From Paramecium pentaurelia (Eukaryota > Ciliophora > Oligohymenophorea > Peniculida > Parameciidae): DNA of 64,000 nt. Made by a program: the position numbers and the translations under genes. Each line of letters opens with the position of its first letter. Position 1 is the first letter of the stretch. Shown here one piece after another: positions 52,289 to 63,766 of this stretch. The stretch spans positions 658,495-722,494 of the forward strand of contig CAJJDO010000017.1 of NCBI GenBank assembly GCA_905183005.1. Reading direction: 5' to 3'. The notes beneath the pieces were generated by a model, which was given only the letters and a program-made list of their open reading frames with translations, made no database searches and was not told the origin of the DNA.

Positions 52289-53488
52289 TTTATTTATTTA
52301 ATAAAATTAGGATATAGAAAATGCTTTGAACGACAAAAAAAGAATAAATCAGAAAAAGTAATAAATAAACTTATTGATTAGTAAAAACTATAACATATAT
52401 ATTTATTTAATTGTAGATTTTACTGAAAATGGATTTCATTTAATTACTCTATATAAATTTTTTTTCATATACATTAATATATTCTAAAATTTATTGTAGA
52501 TTCTGAAAAATGATAAGAAGTTTTACTTAATGAGTAAGAGTCAAATATTTAAAATTTTGATAATTATTATTTTGAAATAATCTAATACGCATAAAATCCT
52601 TTAAAAATAAGACTTGTTTGTTGATGAGAAATAAAATTATTCATCAGAATTTCAAAATTAATTATTAAACATGATTACTTGTAAAAAGAAGGACATGATT
52701 AATATGATATATTAGTAAGCCAAATTCTTTCTTTTTTTCGATACAAGATTACTATGCATAAAGTTTGTGCAATCAAAAAAGAATAGTGCCGCTCCATGGA
52801 TTGTCTTAAAAGTAAAGTATTATAAGGTATAATGAGATTTTCAATTTCTATTACTTTACAAAGACTTTTTATTTAAGTTAATGCATTTAAAACTAACTTT
52901 CAATTAATTCACTTCAGGGTAAGTATGAGATTAATATTTTACGATCAGCTGCATTAAAAATTACCTTAGGATTTACAAACTCGTTTCTTATATCAGTCTA
53001 AATATTTAAGTTATGACATAAGTTACATGATTTTTTTCTTTTGTAGCTCAAATATTTGATACATTTACTTATTTTCTAAAACATCAACAATTGCAACTTA
53101 ATGCATTAGTTTGATTGGAACAATAATTTGACGATGAATATTTACCTCTATTATATATCACTATTTGTAAAATAGCTTTAAATTTTCTTATTTTCACAAT
53201 ATTTAAGATAAAATTTAAAAAATTGATTAAACAAATTTTCTTAAAATTTTTAGCTAATTCACCTATATACCTATCAAACCATAAAATCGCAAGATTTTCT
53301 TTTGAAAACATCTAATAGAGTGACTTTCTATAAATTAGATGCATACTGGGAATAAATATACCATATAAAATAGTTATTGATTGTGAAAACAAACAAATTA
53401 AGCATTGAATTCTCCAATTACATTCTTAACAACTAACCCAATATGAAGGGAAAATTTTTTTTATAGATTACATTGTTAGAGAATAAAA
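52289..53488. other. Intergenic, one weak frame
   Basis: The only frame of note is a 75-codon minus frame, 53084-53311 (MFSKENLAILWFDRYIGEL, ending Cys-Asn-Cys). It has no recognisable content and lies in strongly A+T-rich DNA, so I do not call it a gene. Confidence 0.3.
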
Positions 53489-54398
53489 ATATCAGCATCG
53501 AAAATCTAAATCGTTTGTTAGAAATAAAAGAAGGAAAGTTGGCATCATGCCATTATCTAGTATATGAGCAAAATTATTTCTCGATTGAATCATATTTAGA
53601 TGAAATAATAGATGATGTGTTGTAAAATTCATTGTAGAAAATATCAAATGGTTTAGATTACTGTTATAATGCATAAATGTAAATGGATATTATCCTTATA
53701 ATAAAATAGTTAATATTAATTCAATAGTAATTAAATAACTTGTAATAAAGAAGTACGTCTCTTGGTTTATTAGATGTTAGGAAAATTATAATTTAGATAC
53801 CGAAAACAATATTTGTTTAAAATGTTTGACTTTTTAAGAATTCTTACAATATTTCAAATGAGATAAATTAGATAATCATTTTTTTATGTTTAAAATGCAT
53901 GAATGGATTTTAACTAGATGAATTTTAGTTATGTATTGAATGTTCATAAAATTGTAGATCCTGTAATTTAAAAAGATCAATATAACATTTTTAACGATGG
54001 ATATTACTTAATTGATAATTCATGTGTTTAATTTCATGATAACTGTATCTAGTGTTAAGATTGGAAAAAAAATTTTTAATCTCAGAAAGGATATTATGTA
54101 TAAAATGGAATTGCATTGAAATGTATTAATAACAGGCTGGTTTTCTTTAATGAATGTTAAAGAAATGATATTGATTTATTTTGTTATCCATGTTTTTTTA
54201 ATTGTTAAATATGTTCAAATTAAAAAACTTTTATTCTAACTAATTTTATATGGATAATTTAGAATGCAGAAAATGCTGATTTTCTTGATTAACTTGTTGA
54301 AAATAATCTAGATCTCTCTTTTGTATTTTCGAAGAACATAATTATTTTAAAGAGCATCAAAATTGTGCTTAGTGTAAGAAACTATGTAAGACTTGCTA
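53489..54398. repeat. 910-bp segment, copy A (other copy 57183-58092)
   Basis: Identical to 57183-58092 in every base I compared. Both copies end ...GACTTGCTA; immediately after that TA they diverge, CAACCC here and ATTCCAAATG there. This copy lies inside its contig, whereas the other begins its contig. Confidence 0.85.
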
Positions 54399-55560
54399 CA
54401 ACCCTACCTGTTATCAATTTTGGCCATCATACCTATTTTCTCTTTTCTTTTATAAATGTATAGATGTTTCCTAATAATATTAAACTCATTAATTTTTGAT
54501 ATTCTTAAAAAATTCAATAGCATAAAAAGAAAAGTGCAATTACATAAATGAATACATTTTTAAGTAAACTTCAATTCTTTAGGTATTTCTCTATTAGTTG
54601 TGCTTCACAAAAATCCTGCCACTTTCCATATGTTCTTTAAAAATCTTATTATTCTTAGGGCATTTATTAATAAAATTATGATAATTTAGTATTTTCTATT
54701 CTAAGTTTAAAAATTTAGAAAGCTTATCTACTAGAATTTAATTCTTTAATTTACGTTTTATTTATATTATGCTTTTTTTAAACTAAATTACTTGGAAATT
54801 TTTCAATTTTTATTTCAAAGACATCAAGAAAAGAGATTCCAAATATTATTTATTAGATTCCTTTTATACTCTTCATGATGAAGCAATAAAAGACAAAAAA
54901 AAATATAATTACTGTAGATTAATCCCAGATACTTTATTTCTTCAAATAAGGTTCTATTGTAGCTCATTAAAAAGGAAAAATGTAGATTTACATGAGCCAA
55001 ATTTCATAATCTAACATCCTTTTGAAAGAAAAGACCCATAGAGATTACTGGAAATAATCCGAACATTGACTTCCCTAGTCTCACTCAAACTATTTTTTTC
55101 TAAACAAAAAGAGAAGTGGTGAAACTAGACTTAGAATTCAAAAGGATTTGAAATCACACCTTTCCGCTGTACTTCAATACCCGACTGCATTCTGAAAACT
55201 TACAGTCATAAGACATTTAGGCCTCAAAGCAATTTTTTTTAACTTACTATTTTTTACTATTTATATGTAAAATAAGGGATTCTCTTTAACTGTATAGGAA
55301 ATGAATTGGAACCTTTAATATTTTAAGTTCAATCCTTACATTATGATTCCTTTCTATAATTGTTAAATTTCTGTCTATCCTACATCTATTTAAGAATCTC
55401 TAAATTATAAAATGAGTATTGCTGTTCATTTATAATTTTTATTTTAGACATAATTTAATTACTATTCTTCAAATTCTTATTGTAATTCTCAAACTGTTTG
55501 CTTATGTATTTAGTTTAGTTCATTTTAACCATTTGATATTTTTTTTGTAACTCATTCAAT
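53489..55560 (+). pseudogene. Decayed Cys-rich membrane protein
   Basis: Across several phases the plus strand reads Cys-rich segments: CLKCMNGFQLDEFQLCIECS, CRSCNLKR, CVQFHDNCIQCQDW, FCYPCFFNCQICSN and CAQCKKLCKTCYNPTCYQ. Hydrophobic stretches follow near 55380-55560 (EYCCSFIIFILDIIQLLFFK). This is the same class as the giant gene at 41366. Between them lie other frames (DSFYTLHDEAIKDKKKYNYC, HEPNFIIQHPFERKDPQR near 54840-55080). TGAs and phase changes prevent any long product. Confidence 0.5.
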
Positions 55561-55782
55561 GAGAAATATTAAAAAAATTGAATCTACTATGACCATTCTC
55601 TGTTAAATTTTCTAACCATTTAGAACTACTTAATGATATAGGTTTAACCCCATATAATTTAACATTATTATTCCTTTAAATACTTTTAATATCTTTTTTA
55701 CCTAGATTACATGAAACTGTAAGTTTATCAATTTTCTCTAATGATTCACTTGGTGCAATTCAATCTTTCAACTTTTTTCTTT

Positions 55783-56472
55783 TCAATCAATTCTGATATA
55801 CCAAATCTTTACATTATTTAATATTGAACATCTTAAGATTGAATCTAATTTGAAGAGTTTCTACGTACTTAAATGATCAAATTTCCACGATAAAATAAAA
55901 AAAAAATTAATACAAAATGAAGTTTTAATTAAAAATATTTAGATTATAGAAATGCATAAGCAACAATTTTATTCGTCAAATAACCATTCACCACTATATT
56001 ATATACCATTAGCTGATTCATATTCCCCCAATCCATGTCTTTAATCATCTATCCAATCCCCATAATAATCAGATCCATCAGTATATATCATTTTACCCTT
56101 CCCATGTTTATTATTATTTTAGAAATCCCCTTAATATTCATTTCCATTAGAGTCTATATATTAACCCTTTCCATGCATTTGATGACATACCCAATCTCCA
56201 TCGTATTTATGTCCATCAGCCCATTTATATTAACCCTTTCCATGCATTTCATTTTTTTTCCACTCTCCATCATATTCATCTCCATTTGCCCATTTAAATT
56301 TACCCTTTCCAGCTTTTTCATCATTTTTCCAATTTCCATAATATTCATGTCCATCAGACCATTTTAATAAACCCATTCCATGCATTTGATTGTATACCCA
56401 ACCTCCCTCATACCAACCTTCATCACGATATATCCTAACATGTTCACCATGCAAGCCATAAGATGTGCTCAT
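55783..56472 (-). CDS. MORN-repeat protein, 229 aa
   Basis: ATG 56472 to TGA 55783 is one unbroken frame of 230 codons. After MSTSYGLHGEHVRIYRDEG come six full MORN repeats of 23 residues (YEGGWVYNQMHGMGLLKWSDG, split here as YEGGWVYNQMHG and MGLLKWSDG; YYGNWKNDEKAGKGKFKWANG shows the same pattern) and a partial seventh, YSGEWLFDEQ. MORN repeats form open beta hairpin arrays that bind membranes or build cortical and ciliary scaffolds. The last 60 residues (from NCCLCISIIQIF) are hydrophobic and unlike MORN. The original stop may have been lost, so that the frame now runs on into flanking DNA. The gene lies wholly inside the TA-bounded 54399-57181 segment. Confidence 0.8.
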
Positions 56473-57181
56473 CTCCTAAAATTAATATATTTTATAGAGA
56501 AATAATTGATAGTATTAGAAATTTAAATGTCATTGAAATCTATTATAAAATTTAGATTTAATACCAGTAAAACATTTATTTATTGCCATCATTTAATTAT
56601 AAAATAAACCAATCATTCAATGTCTAAACTGATTAAACACTCAACAGATATTATTTCGAAATTGATTATTTGTACTAAATAATTCTTATTAATAATGATT
56701 ATAGGTTTACCAAATTTTAAATTTAGACATAAGTGTCATAAATATGATTATATAAAATGAATAAAAATAAAGCATTACAGGTAAGAAGTAGAATTAAAGT
56801 ATGTTTTAGAAATTATTGATGATTCTTATTTGAATTGATCTTTTTGGTAATCTATAAATTCATATGGCTAAATAAATTTTATTATCTCATAAAGTTTTTA
56901 TAATATTAGAATTTTTAGGTATATATATATATTCATGCTCGATTGTAAATTAATCGTGTCTAATTTTTTTTGTACACCAAGATCAAACAGGTTGATTTTA
57001 ATTTTTATCTTATTTAAACTTTGAACAATAAAATTTAATAATATTATTATAATAAATTAAGTTATTTGAATTCTCAATTTGCATGATGTAAAATTAAAAT
57101 GGTTTATTTTCAAATTGCCTCTAATTTATATGAAAACAGATCAATATAAAATCTTTTACTAATTTAATAAAAGCCCAAATA
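56473..57181. other. Intergenic upstream of the MORN gene, up to a contig end
   Basis: A+T-rich, no supported gene. The contig ends ...GCCCAAATA at 57181 and is followed by a single N. Confidence 0.4.
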
Positions 57182-57182
57182 N

Positions 57183-58092
57183 ATATCAGCATCGAAAATC
57201 TAAATCGTTTGTTAGAAATAAAAGAAGGAAAGTTGGCATCATGCCATTATCTAGTATATGAGCAAAATTATTTCTCGATTGAATCATATTTAGATGAAAT
57301 AATAGATGATGTGTTGTAAAATTCATTGTAGAAAATATCAAATGGTTTAGATTACTGTTATAATGCATAAATGTAAATGGATATTATCCTTATAATAAAA
57401 TAGTTAATATTAATTCAATAGTAATTAAATAACTTGTAATAAAGAAGTACGTCTCTTGGTTTATTAGATGTTAGGAAAATTATAATTTAGATACCGAAAA
57501 CAATATTTGTTTAAAATGTTTGACTTTTTAAGAATTCTTACAATATTTCAAATGAGATAAATTAGATAATCATTTTTTTATGTTTAAAATGCATGAATGG
57601 ATTTTAACTAGATGAATTTTAGTTATGTATTGAATGTTCATAAAATTGTAGATCCTGTAATTTAAAAAGATCAATATAACATTTTTAACGATGGATATTA
57701 CTTAATTGATAATTCATGTGTTTAATTTCATGATAACTGTATCTAGTGTTAAGATTGGAAAAAAAATTTTTAATCTCAGAAAGGATATTATGTATAAAAT
57801 GGAATTGCATTGAAATGTATTAATAACAGGCTGGTTTTCTTTAATGAATGTTAAAGAAATGATATTGATTTATTTTGTTATCCATGTTTTTTTAATTGTT
57901 AAATATGTTCAAATTAAAAAACTTTTATTCTAACTAATTTTATATGGATAATTTAGAATGCAGAAAATGCTGATTTTCTTGATTAACTTGTTGAAAATAA
58001 TCTAGATCTCTCTTTTGTATTTTCGAAGAACATAATTATTTTAAAGAGCATCAAAATTGTGCTTAGTGTAAGAAACTATGTAAGACTTGCTA
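57183..58092. repeat. 910-bp segment, copy B, start of a new contig
   Basis: Identical to 53489-54398. After the shared TA at 58091-58092 the sequence is unrelated to that following copy A. A short coding-like piece (LIPNDLDTDVRVERLKFDLG) comes next, at 58090-58180. Confidence 0.85.
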
Positions 58093-58203
58093 ATTCCAAA
58101 TGATTTAGATACAGATGTGAGAGTTGAAAGATTGAAATTTGATCTAGGAAAATATAATATGTGTGAACTATTTATTTGACGATATTAAAACAACCAAAAG
58201 ATT

Positions 58204-58739
58204 TCATTAATTAATTGATAATATAATATTTAACAGAAACTCAGGATTATTATTATTTAATTCCTCCCCTTCTTTTTAATTAGCCAACTTATTTGTTATT
58301 TCTTTTACTCTAATCATATCTTCTGTTTTCTTTTCTATTATCTCTATCATCTTTTCGATTGCTGCAATTTTTCTTTCATCTATTTTACCTCTATTTCCTT
58401 TTGGAGATCTTTATCTTTCAGGCTTAATTGTTTAAATTTGTTCAGGGGGGAAAAGTTCCTTTATTATCATTTTGATATACATGAAATCCTGGTTCTTTCT
58501 ATCTTGTTCAGTTGGTGTCTTTCTTAATATTATTTGTAAAGATGCTAATTTTCTCGTAACTTAAACAGTCACAAGTCTACCTCTAAGGGTTTATAAACTT
58601 CCTTTACTAGTGCCTTAGAATAGCCAAAAAGCTCTTCTAACATAATTAGATGATTAGACACTATTTGTCACTCTGATGACATTCTCTTCCGGCTTTTAGT
58701 TATCAACGACAGTACTTTATAATTTCTTTTTGTGGCCAT
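58204..58739 (-). CDS. Alba-like nucleic-acid-binding protein, one-base frameshift near the start
   Basis: Alba-family proteins are small RNA/DNA-binding proteins. ATG 58739 reads MATKRNYKV, but that phase stops after 23 codons. The phase two bases on is open to TGA 58204 and continues KKLQSTVVDNQKPEENVIRV, then TNSVQSSNYVRRAFWLFQG. This matches the Alba beta-1/helix pattern (VIRVT...NYV..A..L), with TLRGRLVTVQVTRKLASLQI for the later strand and helix. One missing A in a run of five A's at the start (ACAAAAAG) would explain the break. The C-terminal half is basic then helical (KIDERKIAAIEKMIEIIEKK). A sequencing or assembly slip is as likely as true inactivation. The family call rests on the N-terminal third. 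Confidence 0.6.
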
Positions 58740-58949
58740 ATTAATTATTAATAAAAATCTTTTTAAGTAATTTAAACAAATCTAAATAAATCAAAATAGA
58801 ATCATTTATTTATAAGATTTTATAATAAATATGATAATAATCATTTGAAATTATGAAGACAAAATCTAAAATAGTATTTTAATATTTTATTATATATTTT
58901 AATAGAAATCACTTTTAATGACTTGAAATTTATTTAATAAATAGGATAG

Positions 58950-59200
58950 ACTTTGAATATGGAAGAAAGGTATAGTTTGAATTTCTAAAGGTAGAATAAA
59001 ATTAAAATTGGCAATTCTATAGATTCAAAAACATTATACATTCGATGAAGTATTGTTTTTGGAAAGAGCGAAAGGAGTAGACAAAGATTATTACATAGCG
59101 AAGGTAATTCAATATCAAGAATAATACAAGTTTCCATTGAAAAAATTCTATCGGAGGTATTCAATCTAAGAAGAATGAATTTAGTTCTAATAATTATCAC
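58950..59200 (+). pseudogene. Decayed fragment, possible Agenet/Tudor-like strand pattern
   Basis: The plus strand reads YTFDEVLFLERAKGVDKDYY then IAKVIQYQEQYKFPLKKFYR in one phase. A better-looking upstream part (FEFLKVEQNQNWQFYRF) is in another. A 28-nt intron-like GTATTC...TTTAG follows. 'Dxxx-YYIAKV' resembles chromatin-reader beta barrels, but this is a weak likeness. No start and no complete domain. Confidence 0.3.
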
Positions 59201-59786
59201 TTTAATGAGTTACCAAAATTTGATGAAGCTTATGCATTAAGAGCTGATAACTTAGTAATCTTCTATTTCTTACTCATTACTTTTAAGCTTATTTCTTTCA
59301 CATCTTTCCTTTCATTTAAGATTTTCCTTCTATTTTTATTGATTTAGTACCTTTCATTGTATTTGGATATATTCATTTGGAAAATTTTACTTTTTTTTCA
59401 TGTTTTTCCATTTAAGTTCATAACGATTTTTACTCATTTTTTACATTTGATTTTGATACATTACTTTTGATTTGCCCTTATAGCGAATGAGAGGTAATAA
59501 ATAGGAAAGATTTTCATAATTGATTGGAAATTGAAAATAGAAAAATATATAAAAGATCAGGAAAGAAAATTTGCTTTGTATATTGATTATTATTCCATTA
59601 TCTTTGACAATCATTGCATTATCTTAATGAAATTTAAATAATAAATGAACTTAAGAAAGAGATAATATAATATTTTAAGATAAAAATTAATTACATTTAG
59701 GATTTTAAAATAGAAATTGATATAATAGAATAAGACAGGATAAAAAGTTAAGGCAATTTGAATATTGGTAATTTAAATTTTCATAA
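59201..59786. other. Intergenic, nothing recognised
   Basis: A+T-rich sequence between convergent genes; no supported feature. Confidence 0.35.
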
Positions 59787-62700
59787 TCATTTTTACTTGT
59801 AATCTAACGGGCTTTCCAAAATAAAGCTACCTTTTTGGCTGAATAATGTGAATAAATTGATCCCTGATGTATTTTCAATTTCACCTTTCAAGATTAAAGC
59901 ACCCTATGCTTAAAAAATAGTTTATTAGGATATTAATAAAAAATTTAGATTGGTTGTTCCTAAAAAATGTTAGAATTTATACGTGGAGAAGCCCTATTTT
60001 AAAATAGTGGTGTCTGAAACTAGTATAAAAAATATTTGTAATCATTATCAGAGGATTGAATTTCTTTTCCTGTTTTAACATCCCATAAACGGATAGAGTT
60101 ATCTTCACTACTTGATGCTAATGCATTTCCATCAGGAGAGAAGCAGACTGACCAGGCATCACTAGTATGACCATCTAATGTGGCTTATTATTATCCTGCT
60201 TTGACATCCCAGAGGCGGATAGACTTATCATTACTACAAGATGTTAATGTATTTCCATCAGGTGAGAAACAGACTGAGTTAATACAACTAGTATGACCAT
60301 CTAATTGGGCTTTTTATTATCCTGCTTTGACATCCCATAGACGGATAGACTTATCATTACTACCAGATGCTAATGTATTTCCATCAGGAGAGAAACAGAC
60401 TGACATAATTTCTCTTGTATGACCATCCAATTTGGCTTTTTATTATCCTGTTTTGACATCCCATAGACGGATAGAAGAATCATTACTACCAGAAGCTAAT
60501 GTATTTTCATCAGGAGAGAAACAAACTGATACGACAGTGCTAGTATGACCATCTAATTTGGCTTTTTATTATCCTGTTTTGACATCCCATAGACGGATAG
60601 ACTTATCATCACTACCAGAAGCTAATGTATTTCCATCAGGAGAGAAACAGACTGACTAGACAGTACTAGTATGACCATCTAATTTGGCTTTTTATTATCC
60701 TGTTTTGACATCCCATAGACGGATAGACTTATCATCACTACCAGAAGCTAATGTATTTCCATCAGGAGAGAAACAGACTGAGTAGACAGTACTAGTATGA
60801 CCATCTAATTTGGCTTTTTATTATCCTGTTTTGACATCCCATAGACGGATAGACTTATCATCACTACCAGAAGCTAATGTATTTCCATCAGGAGAGAAAC
60901 AGACTGAGTAGACAGTACTAGTATGACCATCTAATTTGGCTTTTTATTATCCTGTTTTGACATCCCATAGACGGATAGACTTATCATCACTACCAGAAGC
61001 TAATGTATTTCCATCAGGAGAGAAACAGACTGAGTAGACAGTACTAGTATGACCATCTAATTTGGCTTTTTATTATCCTGTTTTGACATCCCATAGACGG
61101 ATAGACTTATCATCACTACCAGAAGCTAATGTATTTCCATCAGGAGAGAAACAGACTGAGTAGACAGTACTAGTATGACCATCTAATTTGGCTTTTTATT
61201 ATCCTGTTTTGACATCCCATAGACGGATAGACTTATCATCACTACCAGAAGCTAATGTATTTCCATCAGGAGAGAAACAGACTGAGTAGACAGTACTAGT
61301 ATGACCATCTAATTTGGCTTTTTATTATCCTGTTTTGACATCCCATAGACGGATAGACTTATCATCACTACCAGAAGCTAATGTATTTCCATCAGGAGAG
61401 AAACAGACTGAGTAGACAGTACTAGTATGACCATCTAATTTGGCTTTTTATTATCCTGTTTTGACATCCCATAGACGGATAGACTTATCATCACTACCAG
61501 AAGCTAATGTATTTCCATCAGGAGAGAAACAGACTGAGTAGACAGTACTAGTATGACCATCTAATTTGGCTTTTTATTATCCTGTTTTGACATCCCATAG
61601 ACGGATAGACTTATCATCACTACCAGAAGCTAATGTATTTCCATCAGGAGAGAAACAGACTGAGTAGACAGTACTAGTATGACCATCTAATTTGGCTTTT
61701 TATTATCCTGTTTTGACATCCCATAGACGGATAGACTTATCATCACTACCAGAAGCTAATGTATTTCCATCAGGAGAGAAACAGACTGAGTAGACAGTAC
61801 TAGTATGACCATCTAATTTGGCTTTTTATTATCCTGTTTTGACATCCCATAGACGGATAGACTTATCATCACTACCAGAAGCTAATGTATTTCCATCAGG
61901 TGAGAAACAGACTGAGTTAATACAACTAGTATGACCATCTAATTTGGCTTTTTATTATCCAGTTTTGACATCCCAGAGACGGATAGACTTATCATTACTA
62001 CCAGATGCTAATGTATTTCCATCAGGAGAGAAACAAACTGATACGACAGTGCTAGTATGACCATCTAATTCTACTTGTTATTATCCTGTTTTGATATCCC
62101 ATAGACGGATAGACTTATCACCACTACCGGATGCTAATGTATCTCCTTCAGGAGAGAAACAGACTGACCAGACAAAATTAGTATGACCATCTAATTTGGC
62201 TTTTTATTATCCTGTTTTGACATCCCAGAGACGGATAGACTTATCATCACTACCAGATGCTAATGTATTTCCATCAGGTGAGAAAAAGACTGAGTTAATA
62301 CAACTATTATGACCATCTAATTTGGCTATTTATTTTGCTGTTTTGACATCCCATAGAAGGATAGACTTATCATTACTACCAGATGCTAATTTATTTCCAT
62401 CAGGAGATAAACAAACTGATACGACAGTGCTAGTATGACCATCTAATTTGGCTTTTTATTATCCTGTATTGATATCCCAGAGACGGATAGACTTATCACC
62501 ACTACCAGATGCTAATGTATTTCCATCAGGAGAGAAACAAACTGATGCTAGGCTATTTATTTTGCTGTTTTGACATCCCAGAGACGGATAGACTTATCAC
62601 CACTACCAGATGCTAATGTATTTCCATCAGGAGAGAAACAAACTGATACGACAGTGCTAGTATGACCAACTAATATTGCTTTTTATTATCCTTTTTTGAC

Positions 62701-63766
62701 ATCCCAAAGACAGATAGACCTATCATCACTACCAGAAGCTAATGTCTTACCATCAGGGGAGATACAGACTGATCTCACACAACTTCTATGACCATCCAAT
62801 TTATTCAATTCATGGATTTTAATGTTCTTCCATTTACAATTAAACAACTAAGCACCATTAAAATTGACTCCACTTATGTCTACATTCTCCAATACAGATC
62901 CATTCAAATTGCATCGTACAAAGTTTCCTCCAATTATAGATGTATTCTTGATCCGTATATTCTCTAAGCATTGATTCTTTAGATCTACCTTCATCAAGAC
63001 CAATAAGTGAAGTGAATTGGATCCACATTATATGAATCGATCATCTATACTAGTAAGTTGGACCAATAATTTTAGTAATTCAATCATGTTCCTATTAACT
63101 GATATCTTCTTGATAAAATTATTTTTTATTTCATGAAATTCTTTTGTGGAGTAATCTTTTTAATTGAATTCATGTTCCTTTATGTTCTTCAAAATCTTAA
63201 TTATCTTCTTAATTTATTCCTTCCCCTCATGAACTTAATGTCTAAGTGATTATAGATATGCAACACAATCTTAAATTTACTCCTTCTTGAACACATCTAA
63301 GAGTTGCTTGTAAATGGATGATGACTTATCATTAATAATAATCGAATTAGCCTTGGTAAAAATTTGTAAGAGATCCTCCTATCTTTCAAACACCTCCTCT
63401 TTCTGTACTACTTCTTTCTTTTACTTTATATATCTACAAAGAGATGATTAATATTACTTTACCTAAATGATGGAGTTTCATCAGTAGTGAAATTGATGAT
63501 CACATCTATTTTCACTTGAGGAGGATCAGGTAATTTGACAACTTTAGTACTTGTGTTATGCTCCTTCTCTTTTATAGGTGCTGGCTTTAAACACAATTCA
63601 TCATAAATGGAGTCGATAAAGACATTGACTCGATGGTATGATTCCTAATGAGAGATGGTTAAAAAATAACGCTTACATCTATAAATCGATCAAACGTTTG
63701 GATGCACTGCTTAGTTAAAGCTTTCATATCTTCTGTATACTGTTCTGGCAAAGATACAGATTGCAT
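59787..63766 (-). CDS. WD40 protein with about 22 repeats, frame broken by a 25-bp deletion
   Basis: ATG 63766 (MQSVSLPEQYTEDMKALTKQ) starts a roughly 300-residue helical N-terminus, with introns of 32 nt (near 63630-63661) and 29 nt (near 63433-63461). A pentapeptide-like block follows (IIGGNFVRCNLNGSVLENVD). About 22 WD40 repeats of exactly 42 codons (SVCFSPDGNTLASGS, DDKSIRLWDVKTGQQKAKLD) come next, enough for three seven-bladed propellers. A 23-nt intron near 59944-59966 leads to the tail QAQGALILKGEIENTSGINL. The spacing between the second and third repeats is 101 instead of 126 bases (near 62522-62622), a 25-base loss that shifts the phase. With those 25 bases the total would be an exact multiple of three. 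The pentapeptide-WD part is paralogous to the gene at 12222, but the N-terminus is not a kinase. Likely an interaction scaffold. Confidence 0.8.
60065..62805 (-). repeat. 126-bp tandem array coding for WD40 repeats
   Basis: About 22 units of 126 bp, one WD40 repeat each. Units starting at 60782, 60908, 61034, 61160, 61286, 61412, 61538, 61664 and 61790 look identical at the DNA level, except one base in the last (TGAGAAAC for AGAGAAAC). Outer units differ at several positions. The core has therefore expanded or been homogenised very recently, and the true copy number may differ from that assembled. Confidence 0.95.

Noticed and set aside
56035..56367. Plus-strand 110-codon hydrophobic repeat frame.
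   Set aside because: It is the shadow of the minus-strand MORN repeats; its periodicity comes from the 69-base MORN unit.
53492..57368. Identical 60-codon minus-strand frames at 53492-53674 and 57186-57368.
   Set aside because: They lie in the two copies of the 910-bp segment, antisense to Cys-rich coding remnants; no independent support.
58985..59200. 71-codon minus-strand frame.
   Set aside because: Opposite a better plus-strand coding remnant; no recognisable content.
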